A DNA stretch of 64,000 bases from Deinococcus aerius (GCF_002897375.1 NZ_BFAG01000001.1:496001-560000); one strand, 5' to 3'; positions 28,682-46,140 are shown, counted from the stretch's first letter. Numbers and translations are program-made. The notes: generated by a model from the letters alone, not told the origin.

Positions 28682-29416
28682 CTAGGCGAGTTTGACGACG
28701 GCAACGTACGTCATGCACTCGCCCAGCGGGACCTGCGGGTGAAAGATGCCCGCCTGGGGGTCGTAGCTCCCTCCCGGCCATACTTCCCCCAGGTTTAAAC
28801 CTGTTCCCGTCAGCAGCAGGCGCAGATCGGCGGGGCTGTAGCAGCGCAACGACTGGGTGAAGGGCTCTTCGCCGGGCGGCGCGTAGGTGTCGAGCATCCG
28901 GCAGCCGTCCGCGTCGAAGCCGTAGGTCTGGGTGTAGCTCCCGGTGTCGCGTGTGAATTCAGCATGGCGCGCCCAGTACCAGGGTGTATACACGTCCACG
29001 TAGGCTGTTCCACCCGGCACGAGCCACCGGGCTATGCGCGAGAGCAGGAAGCGCTGGTCCTCGTCCTCCCCGACGCCGAAGCCGTCCCAGGAGCAGACGG
29101 TGTCGAAGGGACCGCCGGGGTCGGCGGTGTAGAAATTCCCGGTCAGTGCGCGGACGTTCGCCCCGTGCTGGGTGGCAAGGTGGCGTGTGTGTTCTCCCGC
29201 GCCTGGCCGGAGGTCGAGGGCCGTAACGTCATGCCCGGCGAGCGCCGCCGCGGTGGCGAACTGCCCGCCGCCCGCGCCGAGTTCCAGGAGGGAGCCGGGT
29301 CGCCCCCGGTGGGCCGTGACCCGCGCGGCCAGGGCAGTATGAAAGGGGTGGATGGGCACGCTGTAGCAGCCCGTCAAGGCGTCCTGCCGCTCGTAAAAAG
29401 AGTGCGACCAATGCAT
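28682..29416 (-). CDS. class I SAM-dependent methyltransferase
   Basis: A 244-residue cytoplasmic methyltransferase. Motif I SLLELGAGGGQFA (about residue 43) is followed by VTALDLRPGAGE (acidic end of beta 2) and FDTVCSWDGFGVGEDED. The start ATG 29416 (MHWSHSFYERQDALTGCY) is preceded by GGAGG with an 8-nt gap; the longer frame to 29902 is not family-like. Acceptor is not identifiable. It is convergent with the barstar gene, and the two abut at 28681/28682. Confidence 0.82.
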   Translation of the reverse strand: MHWSHSFYERQDALTGCYSVPIHPFHTALAARVTAHRGRPGSLLELGAGGGQFATAAALAGHDVTALDLRPGAGEHTRHLATQHGANVRALTGNFYTADPGGPFDTVCSWDGFGVGEDEDQRFLLSRIARWLVPGGTAYVDVYTPWYWARHAEFTRDTGSYTQTYGFDADGCRMLDTYAPPGEEPFTQSLRCYSPADLRLLLTGTGLNLGEVWPGGSYDPQAGIFHPQVPLGECMTYVAVVKLA

Positions 29417-29580
29417 GGGGAAACCTCCAGCGTGAAAGCGTGACGCCGCGCCGTGTCTGGCGGGCGAACGGTTCTGGACTGGGGGCCTAGCGCAACCGCA
29501 TGTGCAGGGGTCTCCTGGAGATGAGACCACCCTACATGCGCTTGGTGCCTTCCCGCCTCGTCCGCCTGGCCTACCCCTGC

Positions 29581-29586
29581 TACACT
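29581..29586 (+). promoter_or_regulatory. -10 box TACACT of tsaD
   Basis: TACACT preceded by TGC (extended -10 form), 8 nt before ATG 29595. Confidence 0.6.
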
Positions 29587-29594
29587 CCCCCGCG

Positions 29595-30596
<1,002 letters not shown>

Positions 30597-31038
30597 GGCT
30601 CGGGCCTCCCAGGGGTTGAAAAAGGGAACGCCAAGGGCACGAAAATCGGCGGTATTGCGGGTAACGACCGTGAAGCCGTGCTGTGCAGCGGTGGCGGCGA
30701 TCAGGGTATCTCCCCATTGAGGGGGAACCCCCTTTCCCTCCTGCTCATCCAGCATTCGCCCCCAGCGTCTGGCGATGGGAGGCGTGATGTCCAGAATGCG
30801 TCCTCGAAAACGTGGGAGGAGGGCGAGTGTGAGCCAGGCCGCCAGCTCCCGGCTCCGTCGGGTGCTTCCGCCCGCCCGCCGTTCCAGCTTGGCAATGCCA
30901 CGCTCGATCTCTCCCAGCGAAATAACGCTGAGGAAGGCCAACTCCACTGGAGTCTCCCGCATCCAGGTCAGGGCCGCGGAGTTCGGTTCGCGGTTCATCT
31001 CTTCGCTGATGACGTTTGTATCCAGAAGGTACAAGAGA

Positions 31039-31323
31039 CTACTCCAGGTCGTCCGGGTCGAACTCGAAGTGGTCGTTGCGCCAGGCATCGGCCTTCCGGT
31101 CAATGACCAGTTCCTCCTCGGCTGTCTCCGCTTTCGGAGCGTCTCTGAGTGCTTCCCAGATCGTCATTCCCGTTCCGTTTTGGTCGGGGGCAGTTTTGAC
31201 CCCTTGAATATGGAGGCTAGGCTTGCCATCGCGCAGGATGACGATGGTTTCCCCCGCCTCTGCCTCACGCAGGAGTTGCGGCATCTGCGCCGCGAATTCC
31301 TCGAAATCGACGATCCTGGTCAT
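31039..31323 (-). CDS. antitoxin of the VapB/Phd type
   Basis: A 94-residue protein with a Phd/YefM-like N-terminal dimer and DNA-binding domain (MTRIVDFEEFAAQMPQLLRE, GETIVILRDGKPS) and an acidic C-terminal tail (FEFDPDDLE) of the kind that covers the toxin active site. It lies immediately upstream of the PIN-domain gene with a 4-base gap and the toxin SD (GGAG) inside its last codons. Such pairs repress their own promoter. Good family fit, but the specific toxin type is inferred from the neighbour. Confidence 0.82.
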   Translation of the reverse strand: MTRIVDFEEFAAQMPQLLREAEAGETIVILRDGKPSLHIQGVKTAPDQNGTGMTIWEALRDAPKAETAEEELVIDRKADAWRNDHFEFDPDDLE

Positions 31324-31445
31324 GGTGCCCCTCCCCGCTCGCTTCTCTCCGGCCAGTGTACCCGCTCCAGTCCTGAGCCTCCCGGGCTCAACTTCCTTAC
31401 ACCAGCCTCACTGAAATTGTTAGGCGGGCGTCAGGCTGGCCGCGC

Positions 31446-31451
31446 TATACT
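31446..31451 (+). promoter_or_regulatory. -10 box TATACT of secA
   Basis: TATACT, 8 nt before ATG 31460; no SD between. Confidence 0.6.
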
Positions 31452-31459
31452 CCGGTGTC

Positions 31460-34069
<2,610 letters not shown>

Positions 34070-34322
34070 GCACCGAGCGGTGGGGGAGGGGCGCGGGCGT
34101 GGGGCTCGCGCCCCTTCTGCTGCCGGGAGGATGCTCGGGCCGGGGGAGGTCGTCCATCTGCCCCTCGCCCCGGCCCTGTTCAGCCCACCCGCAGGCTCAC
34201 TTCTCCCGGACGTGGTAAACTTCACCCGTCAGCCAAGCGTCAGCGTACACCCCGGGTTTCTCGTTCTCGTACCCCGGTTGCCCGACCTCCCCATACAAGG
34301 GGCACATTCACGGGCAAGAGCA

Positions 34323-35615
<1,293 letters not shown>

Positions 35616-35697
35616 GGGCCGTTCCGCCCGCGCCGTCTCCCTCATGGGGGCGGCGCGTTCTCGTGGATGCCCCCCCGATGTCCTCATCCTCTCCTCC

Positions 35698-35726
35698 TTT
35701 ACCGGACCTTTACGTGACGCTAGAGT
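35698..35726 (+). promoter_or_regulatory. promoter of the amino-acid binding protein gene
   Basis: TTTACC (35698-35703), 17-bp spacer, TAGAGT (35721-35726). Start of transcription would fall near 35733, leaving a 5' UTR of about 65 nt with an SD; unlike most promoters here it is not leaderless. Confidence 0.55.
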
Positions 35727-35797
35727 GGCCCATCACCCCATCCCGCCGCCTCCACCCCCAGTCGGAGGGCCGGAAGTCCATCCCCGGAGGAACACGC

Positions 35798-36553
<756 letters not shown>

Positions 36554-36568
36554 GGTGGGGCCAGGGAG

Positions 36569-36608
36569 GGGGGAGGCGAGCGGGACCGGCCTCCCCCTCC
36601 GCCGTTTT
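36569..36608 (+). terminator. terminator after the binding-protein gene
   Basis: GGGGGAGGC (36569-36577) and GCCTCCCCC (36589-36597) form a perfect 9-bp stem, followed after 6 nt by GTTTTCC. This allows more binding protein than permease to be made. Confidence 0.65.
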
Positions 36609-36712
36609 CCCTGCCTGGACGCGGTCTATCCTCGAGGAGTCTTCTGTGCCATCATCGGCAAAATGAAAACTGAGCCTAGCTTACAGTTCAGGGTCACGTC
36701 CCGGAGGGTGGC

Positions 36713-37504
36713 GTGACGGTCCCGAAGGTCGCGCCGCGTCAGCCGCTGGGAGGTCTTGCCCTGCTGGGCTGGTTGGTGGGCGCCGCCGCCGCGTTCTTCC
36801 TGCTGTTCCTCCTGATCACGCTCATTCTGCGCCGGATTCCCGACCCCATCGGCCCCCGCGCGGACCTGTTCGTGCAGGGCGCGCAGATGACCCTCCAGCT
36901 CACGCTGGTGAGCGGCCTGATCGGCCTGGTCGTCGGGATCGTGGCGGGCATCATGCGGACGAGCGCCCTGTGGATCGTGCGGGCCCCGGCGGGGCTCTTC
37001 ATCTGGCTGATTCGCGGCACGCCGCTGCTCGTGCAGATCCTGTTCGTGTACAACGCCCTGCCGCCCCTCCTGCAAGGAATCGGGATCAAGGCGGAGCTGA
37101 ACGAGTTCTGGTCGGCGGTGATCGCCCTGGCCCTGAACGTCGGCGCCTACAACGCCGAGGTGATCCGGGCAGGCATCCTCGCCATTCCGCGCGGGCAGAC
37201 CGAGGCGGCGCGCAGCCTGGGCCTGAGCGGCGGGCAGACCATGCAGACGGTCGTGCTGCCGCAGGCCCTGCGGATCGTCGTGCCGCCCCTGGTGAACAAC
37301 GTGGTCGCGCTGCTCAAGGACTCCTCGCTCGCCTCCTCCATCGCCCTGCTGGAACTGACGCTCGCGGGCTCGCGCGTCTCCAGCGAAACCTTCCAGCCCA
37401 TCCCCGTCCTCACGACCGTCGCCGCCGTCTACCTGGCCCTGACCACCGTGATGACCCTCTTCACCGACCAGCTTGAGCGGCGGGTGAAGATCGCCACGCG
37501 CTAA
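36713..37504 (+). CDS. amino-acid ABC transporter permease
   Basis: A 263-residue inner-membrane permease of the His/Glu/Gln family. It has about five to six membrane helices and the EAA cytoplasmic loop EAARSLGLSGGQTMQTVVLPQALR (in two parts), the contact with the ATPase, plus RGTPLLVQILFVYNALP typical of this class. GTG 36713 is preceded by GGAGGG. A TATCCT box at 36627-36632 may provide its own promoter. A 17-codon frame (36663-36716) overlaps the GTG and might couple translation. Confidence 0.92.
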   Translation: MTVPKVAPRQPLGGLALLGWLVGAAAAFFLLFLLITLILRRIPDPIGPRADLFVQGAQMTLQLTLVSGLIGLVVGIVAGIMRTSALWIVRAPAGLFIWLIRGTPLLVQILFVYNALPPLLQGIGIKAELNEFWSAVIALALNVGAYNAEVIRAGILAIPRGQTEAARSLGLSGGQTMQTVVLPQALRIVVPPLVNNVVALLKDSSLASSIALLELTLAGSRVSSETFQPIPVLTTVAAVYLALTTVMTLFTDQLERRVKIATR

Positions 37505-37596
37505 GCAGTCGGCGGTCAGCCATCGGCAAGAAGAGCCCCCCGGCTGGAGTGGACCGGGGGTTTTGCTGATCGCTGATGCCTGACCGCTGATCGCTC
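37505..37596. repeat. inverted-repeat element containing a terminator
   Basis: GGCGGTCAGCCATCGGC on the left and GCTGATGCCTGACCGCTGATC on the right are imperfect inverted repeats (about 15 of 18) around a terminator hairpin. Runs like CTGATCGCTGATG resemble intergenic repeats common in Deinococcus. Confidence 0.5.
37537..37564 (+). terminator. intrinsic terminator after the permease gene
   Basis: CCCCCGG (37537-37543) and CCGGGGG (37554-37560) with a 10-nt loop and TTTT. It ends the permease transcript; the opposite strand has no U tract. Confidence 0.75.
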
Positions 37597-39768
<2,172 letters not shown>

Positions 39769-39846
39769 AGCTTGCTCATCCCTCCTCGAACAGAGGGGGC
39801 CAGCCGCAGGATGTGGGCGGCTGGCCCCGGCAGGCCCGTGTGGCGC

Positions 39847-40803
<957 letters not shown>

Positions 40804-40950
40804 GGAGGCTCCTTGCGGCGCACAGGGTCGCCGGACGAAAGGTATGCGAGGTTTGGGGAGTTTACCATAAGGCCCGTCTGGAGCCGTTTCCGCCTCCCGG
40901 GTGTGCGGGATGAACCCCGTCTTCCCTGACCGCCAGTGATACCGTCAGTC

Positions 40951-41493
40951 ATGCGGGAGAGGCGGGCGTTCGACCTGGAGAGCTATGTGCGGCGCACGCG
41001 CACGGGGCCGTGCTTCGTCTGCGAATTTCTCCGGGGCAACCCCGACTACGCCCATCACGCCCTGTACCAGGATGACTTCGCTGCCGTTTTTCTGGCCCGC
41101 ACCCCGAACAGGGAGGGCAGACAACTCGTCCAGGCGCCCGGCTACACGCTCGTCGTTCCCCGGGAGCACCGGGAACAGGTCGCGCACGACTTCACCCTCG
41201 CGGAGTACCTGCGCCTTCAGGAGGTCGTGTACCACGTCGCCGGGGCCCTGCGCCAGGAACTGCCCACCGAGCGGGTCTACGTCCTGTCGCTGGGGAGTCA
41301 GCAGGGCAACAGCCACGTCCACTGGCATGTCGTCGCCCTCCCGCCGGGCGTGCCGTACGACGAGCAGCAGTTTCACTTCCTGATGGCGGAATACGGCGTC
41401 GTCGAGTTGACCGAGGGGGAGACGGCGGATATCGCCGCGCGGCTCAGGGCCCGGCTCCAGACCGCTCTCGGGGGTGCCGGCTCCCCGGCCTGA
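40951..41493 (+). CDS. HIT family protein
   Basis: A 180-residue HIT-superfamily protein. [20 protein letters not shown] opens with the CxxC of many HIT proteins, [12 protein letters not shown] follows, and [15 protein letters not shown] holds the His triad (HxHxH). Such proteins hydrolyse or transfer nucleotide monophosphates. The start ATG 40951 is 5 nt after TACCGT; an ATG 15 bases earlier is possible. Unlike the gene at 14519 it looks intact. Confidence 0.85.
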   Translation: MRERRAFDLESYVRRTRTGPCFVCEFLRGNPDYAHHALYQDDFAAVFLARTPNREGRQLVQAPGYTLVVPREHREQVAHDFTLAEYLRLQEVVYHVAGALRQELPTERVYVLSLGSQQGNSHVHWHVVALPPGVPYDEQQFHFLMAEYGVVELTEGETADIAARLRARLQTALGGAGSPA

Positions 41494-41528
41494 CGTTCGC
41501 CGGTCCCTTTTCGCCTTCCCGCAGCCTG

Positions 41529-41534
41529 TACACT
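41529..41534 (+). promoter_or_regulatory. -10 box TACACT
   Basis: TACACT, 6 nt before ATG 41541 of the amino-acid ABC ATPase. Confidence 0.6.
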
Positions 41535-41540
41535 CCCCCC

Positions 41541-42326
41541 ATGACCCAGAGCAGCACGGCCCCCGTCGCCCAGAGCACCCGTGCCCAGACGGTGGACCCC
41601 ATCATCGTCGCCCGGGACGTGCAGAAGCACTTCGGGAACTTCCACGCCCTGCGCGGCGTCAGCCTGACCGTCCACCCCGGACAGGTCGTCGTGATCATCG
41701 GGCCGTCGGGCAGCGGCAAGAGCACCTTCATCCGCACGATCAACGCGCTCGACCCCCACGACGGCGGCGAGATCGTGGTGGACGGCATTCCGCTCAACGG
41801 CACCCGCAACCTGGACGCGGTGCGGCGCGAGGTCGGGATGGTATTCCAGTCCTTCAACCTCTTCCCGCACCTCACCGTGCTGGAGAACATCACCCTCGCC
41901 CCCACCCGCGTCCGCAAGACGAGCAAGGCCGAGGCGGAGAGGCGGGGGCTGGAACTCCTGCGCCGCGTCGGCATCGAGGAGCAGGCGCACAAGTACCCCG
42001 CGCAGCTCTCGGGCGGCCAGCAGCAGCGCGTCGCCATCGCCCGCGCCCTGGCGATGGACCCCAAGGTGATGCTCTTCGACGAGCCCACCTCCGCCCTCGA
42101 CCCCGAGATGATCAAGGAAGTGCTCGACGTGATGAAGGACCTCGCCCGGGGCGGGATGACCATGCTCGTCGTCACGCACGAGATGGGCTTCGCCCGCGAG
42201 GTCGCCGACCGCCTCCTCTTCTTCGACGCGGGCACCATCGTGGAGGACACCACGCCGGAAGCCTTTTACAACAACCCGCAGCACGAGCGGGCGAGGGCGT
42301 TCCTGAGCAAGATTCTGGGGCACTGA
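41541..42326 (+). CDS. glnQ: amino-acid ABC transporter ATP-binding protein (GlnQ-like)
   Basis: A 261-residue ATPase of polar amino-acid importers. After a 20-residue Thr/Ala tail come [18 protein letters not shown], Walker [13 protein letters not shown], the Q-loop [33 protein letters not shown], Walker [16 protein letters not shown] and the H-loop [12 protein letters not shown], all diagnostic of GlnQ/HisP types. It is most likely the motor for the binding protein and permease at 35798-37504, from which it is separated by the TRAP genes and a HIT gene. The gene symbol denotes family, not proven substrate. Confidence 0.92.
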   Translation: MTQSSTAPVAQSTRAQTVDPIIVARDVQKHFGNFHALRGVSLTVHPGQVVVIIGPSGSGKSTFIRTINALDPHDGGEIVVDGIPLNGTRNLDAVRREVGMVFQSFNLFPHLTVLENITLAPTRVRKTSKAEAERRGLELLRRVGIEEQAHKYPAQLSGGQQQRVAIARALAMDPKVMLFDEPTSALDPEMIKEVLDVMKDLARGGMTMLVVTHEMGFAREVADRLLFFDAGTIVEDTTPEAFYNNPQHERARAFLSKILGH

Positions 42327-42426
42327 GGGGGAAGCGGGCAGCAAAAGCCGCGGGCCCATAGCCCGGTAAGGCTTGGTGGCTTCCTAACTCTGGGTTAGGG
42401 AGAACCGCTCTGGGAGAGAATCTTTT

Positions 42427-42470
42427 GCTCCTCCCCCTTGAGGGGGGAGGCTGGGTGGGGGTGAACGGCC
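42427..42470. repeat. dispersed GC-rich repeat, copy 2
   Basis: CCTCCCCC-TTGA-GGGGGGAGG forms a hairpin followed by TGGGTGGGGGTGAACGG. The second part matches 10989-11031. It lies between convergent genes and may act as a terminator. Confidence 0.5.
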
Positions 42471-42550
42471 ACGCCCTCCCAGCGCCTTGGGGTTGTGATT
42501 CCCCGGGGAACGTACTGGATTGTTGCGGACATTGTGACGGCTGCCCGCTC

Positions 42551-43789
42551 CTACGCGTCCCGCCGCAGCCGCCCGCACTGCCACCACGCGGCGGCGAACA
42601 GGGCGATGCTGAGCCCGAAGAGCAGGCGATACCCCGCCACGTCGGCGAGGAAGCCGCCCAGGACCGGGGCGAAGAGCGCCGCGCCGACGAGCGTATTCAG
42701 CGTCCCGATGTACCGGCTGCGGGCATCCGGCGGGGCGAGGTTGAGCAGGTGGTTGGTGTGCCCCAGGTTGAAGCCCTGCGCCGCCACGCTGGAGAGGATG
42801 AAGACGAGCAGGTAAGCCGCCGCGGGCAGGTGGAGTGCTCCCACGGTGAGGGCGGCCAGGGGAGCCAACCCCGCGAAAAAGGTCGCGTAGCGGATGATGC
42901 GCCGCGAGCCCTTGCGCTCGGCCACCCGCTGCCACACGATGTTGGAGAGGGGCGCGGCCCCCGTCAGAGCCATCACGAACACGCCCAGGGTCGCTGCCGG
43001 GTAATGCAGGTCGCGCAGGGCGTACACGGCGTAGAAGGGCTCGCTCATGCTCGCGGCGGCCAGCAGCAGCCGCACGGTCAGGAAGGCGCGGAAGTGACGG
43101 TCGGCCAGCGTCGTGGGCACCGACCGCAGCTCCTCGCGGAAGTTGCCGGGGGGCAGGGGGGTGTCCGGCGGTTCCTTGACCTGCCCGAAGACGCCGTAGC
43201 CGACCGTGTAGGCGACCGTGCCCAGCAGGAAGATCAGCGCGTAATTGAGCGGAAAGTCGAGGTCGGAGGCCAGGATGGCGCGCACCCCCAGCCCCGCCCC
43301 AAAGGCGAGCAGGCCGCCGTAGAGGTTGCGGATGCCGAAAAAGCGGGCGCGGCGTCCGGGCGGCACGATCTTGCTCACGACCTCCAGGAAGGGGAGGCCC
43401 GCCACCCCCGAGGCGATGGCGTTCGTCAACATCGCCAGCACGAACAGGCTGAGGCACAGGGCCGGATGGTCCGCCAGCGTCGCCGCGACGAGGACCATCG
43501 CCAGGTAGCTCAGCATCCGCACGAGCGCCGCCGAGCGGTAGACCGGCAGCTTGTACGCCAGGGGCCGCACCCGCGCCGCCACGAGCAGTTGCGGCAGCAT
43601 CCATCCGCCCCCCGCGATGGCCGGGAGCAGCCCTATCACGGCGTTCGGCGCCCCCAGCCGCGCCGCGAAGCCCGCCACGACCACCGACACGCTCAGAAAG
43701 CCGTCGCCCAGGAACACCAGCCACCCGTTGAGGATGCCGAGGCGCTCATCGCGGTTCCAGGCCGGGCGGGAGGATCGGGTCGCCGTCAC
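42551..43789 (-). CDS. MFS transporter
   Basis: A 412-residue major-facilitator protein with about twelve membrane helices. The N-terminal half has SVVVAGFAARLGAPNAVIGLLPAI and the loop between helices 2 and 3 is basic; the C-terminal half repeats the fold, with NIVWQRVAERKGSRRIIRYATF as the matching loop. No substrate-specific motif is recognisable; exporters of drugs or metabolites fit best. Start GTG 43789 lies 6 nt after GATAAT on the minus strand. Confidence 0.85.
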   Translation of the reverse strand: MTATRSSRPAWNRDERLGILNGWLVFLGDGFLSVSVVVAGFAARLGAPNAVIGLLPAIAGGGWMLPQLLVAARVRPLAYKLPVYRSAALVRMLSYLAMVLVAATLADHPALCLSLFVLAMLTNAIASGVAGLPFLEVVSKIVPPGRRARFFGIRNLYGGLLAFGAGLGVRAILASDLDFPLNYALIFLLGTVAYTVGYGVFGQVKEPPDTPLPPGNFREELRSVPTTLADRHFRAFLTVRLLLAAASMSEPFYAVYALRDLHYPAATLGVFVMALTGAAPLSNIVWQRVAERKGSRRIIRYATFFAGLAPLAALTVGALHLPAAAYLLVFILSSVAAQGFNLGHTNHLLNLAPPDARSRYIGTLNTLVGAALFAPVLGGFLADVAGYRLLFGLSIALFAAAWWQCGRLRRDA

Positions 43790-43795
43790 CCGGGC

Positions 43796-43801
43796 ATTAT
43801 C
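43796..43801 (-). promoter_or_regulatory. -10 box GATAAT
   Basis: Minus-strand GATAAT, 6 nt before the MFS start GTG. Confidence 0.5.
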
Positions 43802-43856
43802 GGCAGGGGAGACGGTGGGCGTTCAGGATGGGGGGACAGGAGGTCTAGACCCGTCC

Positions 43857-44240
43857 TCAAACAAAGTACAGGGAAACGTTGAAGGAAACCTTTAGCTCCT
43901 TGAGATGGGCTATTGCCATTTCAGAAAGATAGATACCTGGCGAAGGACCCTCTACGTCTAACCATAGAACGCAGCTCAGAACTCCCTCCACCTCTCTAAA
44001 CTTTCGGAGTCCGTCTAGTTTCTCAGAAATACCTATCAGCTCGTCGAGAAAACCTTCTATACGTTTGTCTGTCCCCAAGTAGTCGGGGTAGATTCTGCTC
44101 AAGGTCCAAATATCCTTTGCAATCTTGTGTGACCCTGGACGGCCTTCTCGTCTCACCGCAACATCCGTCGGTGTGAGCCCGAGATGGTTCGTGACGAAAT
44201 CAGGATCGAAGTCTCCCAGGAGGGTGAAGGAGAGGCGCAG
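43857..44240 (-). CDS. DUF4279-like protein in a low-GC patch, start uncertain
   Basis: The translated region reads LSFTLLGDFDPDFVTNHLGL, TPTDVAVRREG, then a helical part and an ending PGIYLSEMAIAHLKELKVSF close to DUF4279 proteins, small domains found singly and in immunity-type loci. The only standard start is GTG 44156, which would remove the first 28 conserved residues. Upstream, an ATG overlaps the CLC stop (TAATG) but is followed at once by TGA; a CTG at 44240 lies 10 nt after GAGGTGA and would give the full domain. Codon use is unlike the neighbours: the region is clearly AT-richer, suggesting transfer. It follows the CLC gene on the same strand. It may be non-functional. Confidence 0.6.
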   Translation of the reverse strand: MRLSFTLLGDFDPDFVTNHLGLTPTDVAVRREGRPGSHKIAKDIWTLSRIYPDYLGTDKRIEGFLDELIGISEKLDGLRKFREVEGVLSCVLWLDVEGPSPGIYLSEMAIAHLKELKVSFNVSLYFV

Positions 44241-44263
44241 CGGTTCAAGTTCACCTCAGGTCA

Positions 44264-45901
44264 TTACGCCCCCGGCAGCCTCAGCACGCCCTCCAGCGCC
44301 GCGTAGGCGTCGGGGCGCGCGAGGAAGACGAGTTCATCCTCGGCGGTCAGGCGCAGCTCGGGGCGGGGCACCCGCACGGTGCCGTCGCGGATGACGCCCA
44401 CGACCTCCACGCCGGGGGGCAGGGAGAGCACGGAGAGCCGCGCCCCCTGCCAACTGGAGGGCACGCCGCGCCGGTACAGCTCCTGCTCGGAGGTGAGGGG
44501 GGTGGGGCCACCGTCCTCTATGGGAGGAGCCGGGTCCAGCGGCGTGCCGGGCGCCCCGGTGGGCAGGCGCCGGGCCACGAAGCGCACCCCGTCGGGGAGG
44601 AGGCTGGGTCCCGTGTGAACCAGACTCGCCGCGCGGGAGCGGACCTGGGAGGGCAGGAGCCCCGACTCCCCGCTCAGCAGGTGAGCCAGCCCCGCCGTGA
44701 GGAGCGCGACGGGCAGCAGGGCGTCGCCGCCCCAGGCCACCGCGAACAGGGCCGCCGCCACCGGCACGTTGAGGGTGACGGTCAGGAAGGCGACCGCGCC
44801 GACGAGGGTGGCAATCGCCGGGTCCACCCCCAGCACCGCGCCCAGCCCCGCCCCCAGCAGGCCGCCCACACCGACCGAGGGCAGCACGCCCCCCCCGAAG
44901 GCCAGTCGTGCCCCGACGGCGAGCAGCAGCCAGCGCCAGCCCCCGGCGAGCAGCGCGTCCGGCCCCAGGAAACCCGACAGGCCCAGTTGGACCCACCCCG
45001 CCCCGTCACCCAGCACGGCCGGGGTGCCCCACAGGGCGAGCGCCGCCGTCAGCGCCCCGAACAGGGCGCCCGCCACAGGTCGCCACCGCCCGGCCGTCCA
45101 GGGCTCCGGGATCACCCGGCAGGCGAAGAGGGACACCCACCCGGCGAGCGTCACCGCCAGGGCCACCCCCAGGAGGGCCGGGAGCTGCGGCGACGCGGGC
45201 ACCGGCGCAACCTCCAGGCTGAAGAGCGGCGAGAACCCGAAGGCGAGGCCGTACACCGCGTACCCGCTGACGGCGGCGAGGACGCAGGGCATCAGGACCT
45301 CGAACTCGAACTCGAAGCGGCGGTACAGCACCTCGGCGATCAGAACGGCGGCGGCGAGCGGCGCGTGCAGCACGGCCCCCAGCCCTGCCGCCGCCCCTGC
45401 CAGCGTCAGGGTGCGGGTCTCCACCGCGTCGAGCCGCGTCGCCTGGCGCAGCAGCCGGGCCCCCAGCCCGCCGAGCGCCGTGAAGGGCGCGTCCCGCCCC
45501 ACGAGCAGCCCCCCGGCGTAGCCGAGCAGGGTGCCCGCCAGGGTCCGCGCCTGGACCGCGGGGCCTGGCCCCTGGCCCCTCGTGTGGTAGCCCCGCACGA
45601 GTTGGGTGAGGGGGTCCCCCGCGTCCCCCGGCACCAGCCAGGCGTAGGCGGCCCCCACCAGCGGCAGGGCGAGCAGACCCCAGGGCAGCGCGTCCCCGAA
45701 GGCCATCAGCAGCCCGCCCTCGCCCGGTGTGCCGGGGGGGGAGTACCCGATCACCCGCGAGGCGAGGTCGAGGAGCGCGTTCAGCCCCACCCGCAGCCCG
45801 GCACACACGCCGCCCACGAGCAGGCCCAGCAGCACGCTCAGCACGACCAGCCGCCCGGTCTCCAGACGGGTCAGGACGGCGCGCGGCAGCGGGGAACGCA
45901 T
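44264..45901 (-). CDS. CLC-type chloride channel/transporter with TrkA-C domain
   Basis: A 545-residue CLC membrane protein with about ten to twelve helices and a C-terminal TrkA-C-like regulatory domain (last 80 residues, from SVLSLPPGVEVVGVIRDG). Family motifs appear as GRDAPFTALGGLGARLL where GREGP is usual, and FGGGVLPSVGVGGLLGAGLG for the third anion-binding loop. The glutamate that normally gates the pore is thus Asp. ATG 45901 lies 8 nt after TACCAT; the longer frame to 46015 is rejected. Its stop overlaps an ATG of the next, DUF4279, gene region. Confidence 0.88.
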   Translation of the reverse strand: MRSPLPRAVLTRLETGRLVVLSVLLGLLVGGVCAGLRVGLNALLDLASRVIGYSPPGTPGEGGLLMAFGDALPWGLLALPLVGAAYAWLVPGDAGDPLTQLVRGYHTRGQGPGPAVQARTLAGTLLGYAGGLLVGRDAPFTALGGLGARLLRQATRLDAVETRTLTLAGAAAGLGAVLHAPLAAAVLIAEVLYRRFEFEFEVLMPCVLAAVSGYAVYGLAFGFSPLFSLEVAPVPASPQLPALLGVALAVTLAGWVSLFACRVIPEPWTAGRWRPVAGALFGALTAALALWGTPAVLGDGAGWVQLGLSGFLGPDALLAGGWRWLLLAVGARLAFGGGVLPSVGVGGLLGAGLGAVLGVDPAIATLVGAVAFLTVTLNVPVAAALFAVAWGGDALLPVALLTAGLAHLLSGESGLLPSQVRSRAASLVHTGPSLLPDGVRFVARRLPTGAPGTPLDPAPPIEDGGPTPLTSEQELYRRGVPSSWQGARLSVLSLPPGVEVVGVIRDGTVRVPRPELRLTAEDELVFLARPDAYAALEGVLRLPGA

Positions 45902-45909
45902 TCGAGAGC

Positions 45910-45915
45910 ATGGTA
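45910..45915 (-). promoter_or_regulatory. -10 box TACCAT of the CLC gene
   Basis: Minus-strand TACCAT, 8 nt before ATG 45901. Confidence 0.55.
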
Positions 45916-46046
45916 ATGCAGGACAAGAGCGCGGGGAGGTGGAGATGAAGGACAGGCCACGGCGGGCGAACCCCGGCCGTGCGAACCGGTGGGCTGCCGC
46001 GACCCGAGGGGGCACCGGGGGCTTGACCCTGTCGTCCCCCCGCCTG

Positions 46047-46052
46047 TAGCCT
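46047..46052 (+). promoter_or_regulatory. -10 box TAGCCT of the proS leader
   Basis: TAGCCT, 7 nt before ATG 46060 of a short Pro-rich frame. Same geometry as the leu leader. Confidence 0.5.
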
Positions 46053-46059
46053 CCCGGGC

Positions 46060-46140
46060 ATGAGCGGGCAGACGTTCCCCCACATGCCCAGGCGTGTCGG
46101 CGCGGGCCTGCCCGTGCTCCCGCCGCCCTTCGGGGTGTGA
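46060..46140 (+). CDS. proline-rich leader peptide upstream of proS (26 aa)
   Basis: A 26-codon frame starts with ATG 7 nt after a -10 box and ends LPVLPPPFGV then TGA at 46140; six of its residues are Pro, with three consecutive Pro codons at 46120-46128. The next gene is prolyl-tRNA synthetase, 67 bases on. This parallels the leu leader and suggests control by charged tRNA-Pro. No U-rich terminator follows. TGTGAAC at the leader stop (46136-46142) can pair with GTTCACA (46185-46191) just before the proS SD, and TTCCCCCA (46075-46082) is complementary to the SD region TGGGGGAA (46195-46202), so any control may be at translation. Function is inference. Confidence 0.5.
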   Translation: MSGQTFPHMPRRVGAGLPVLPPPFGV

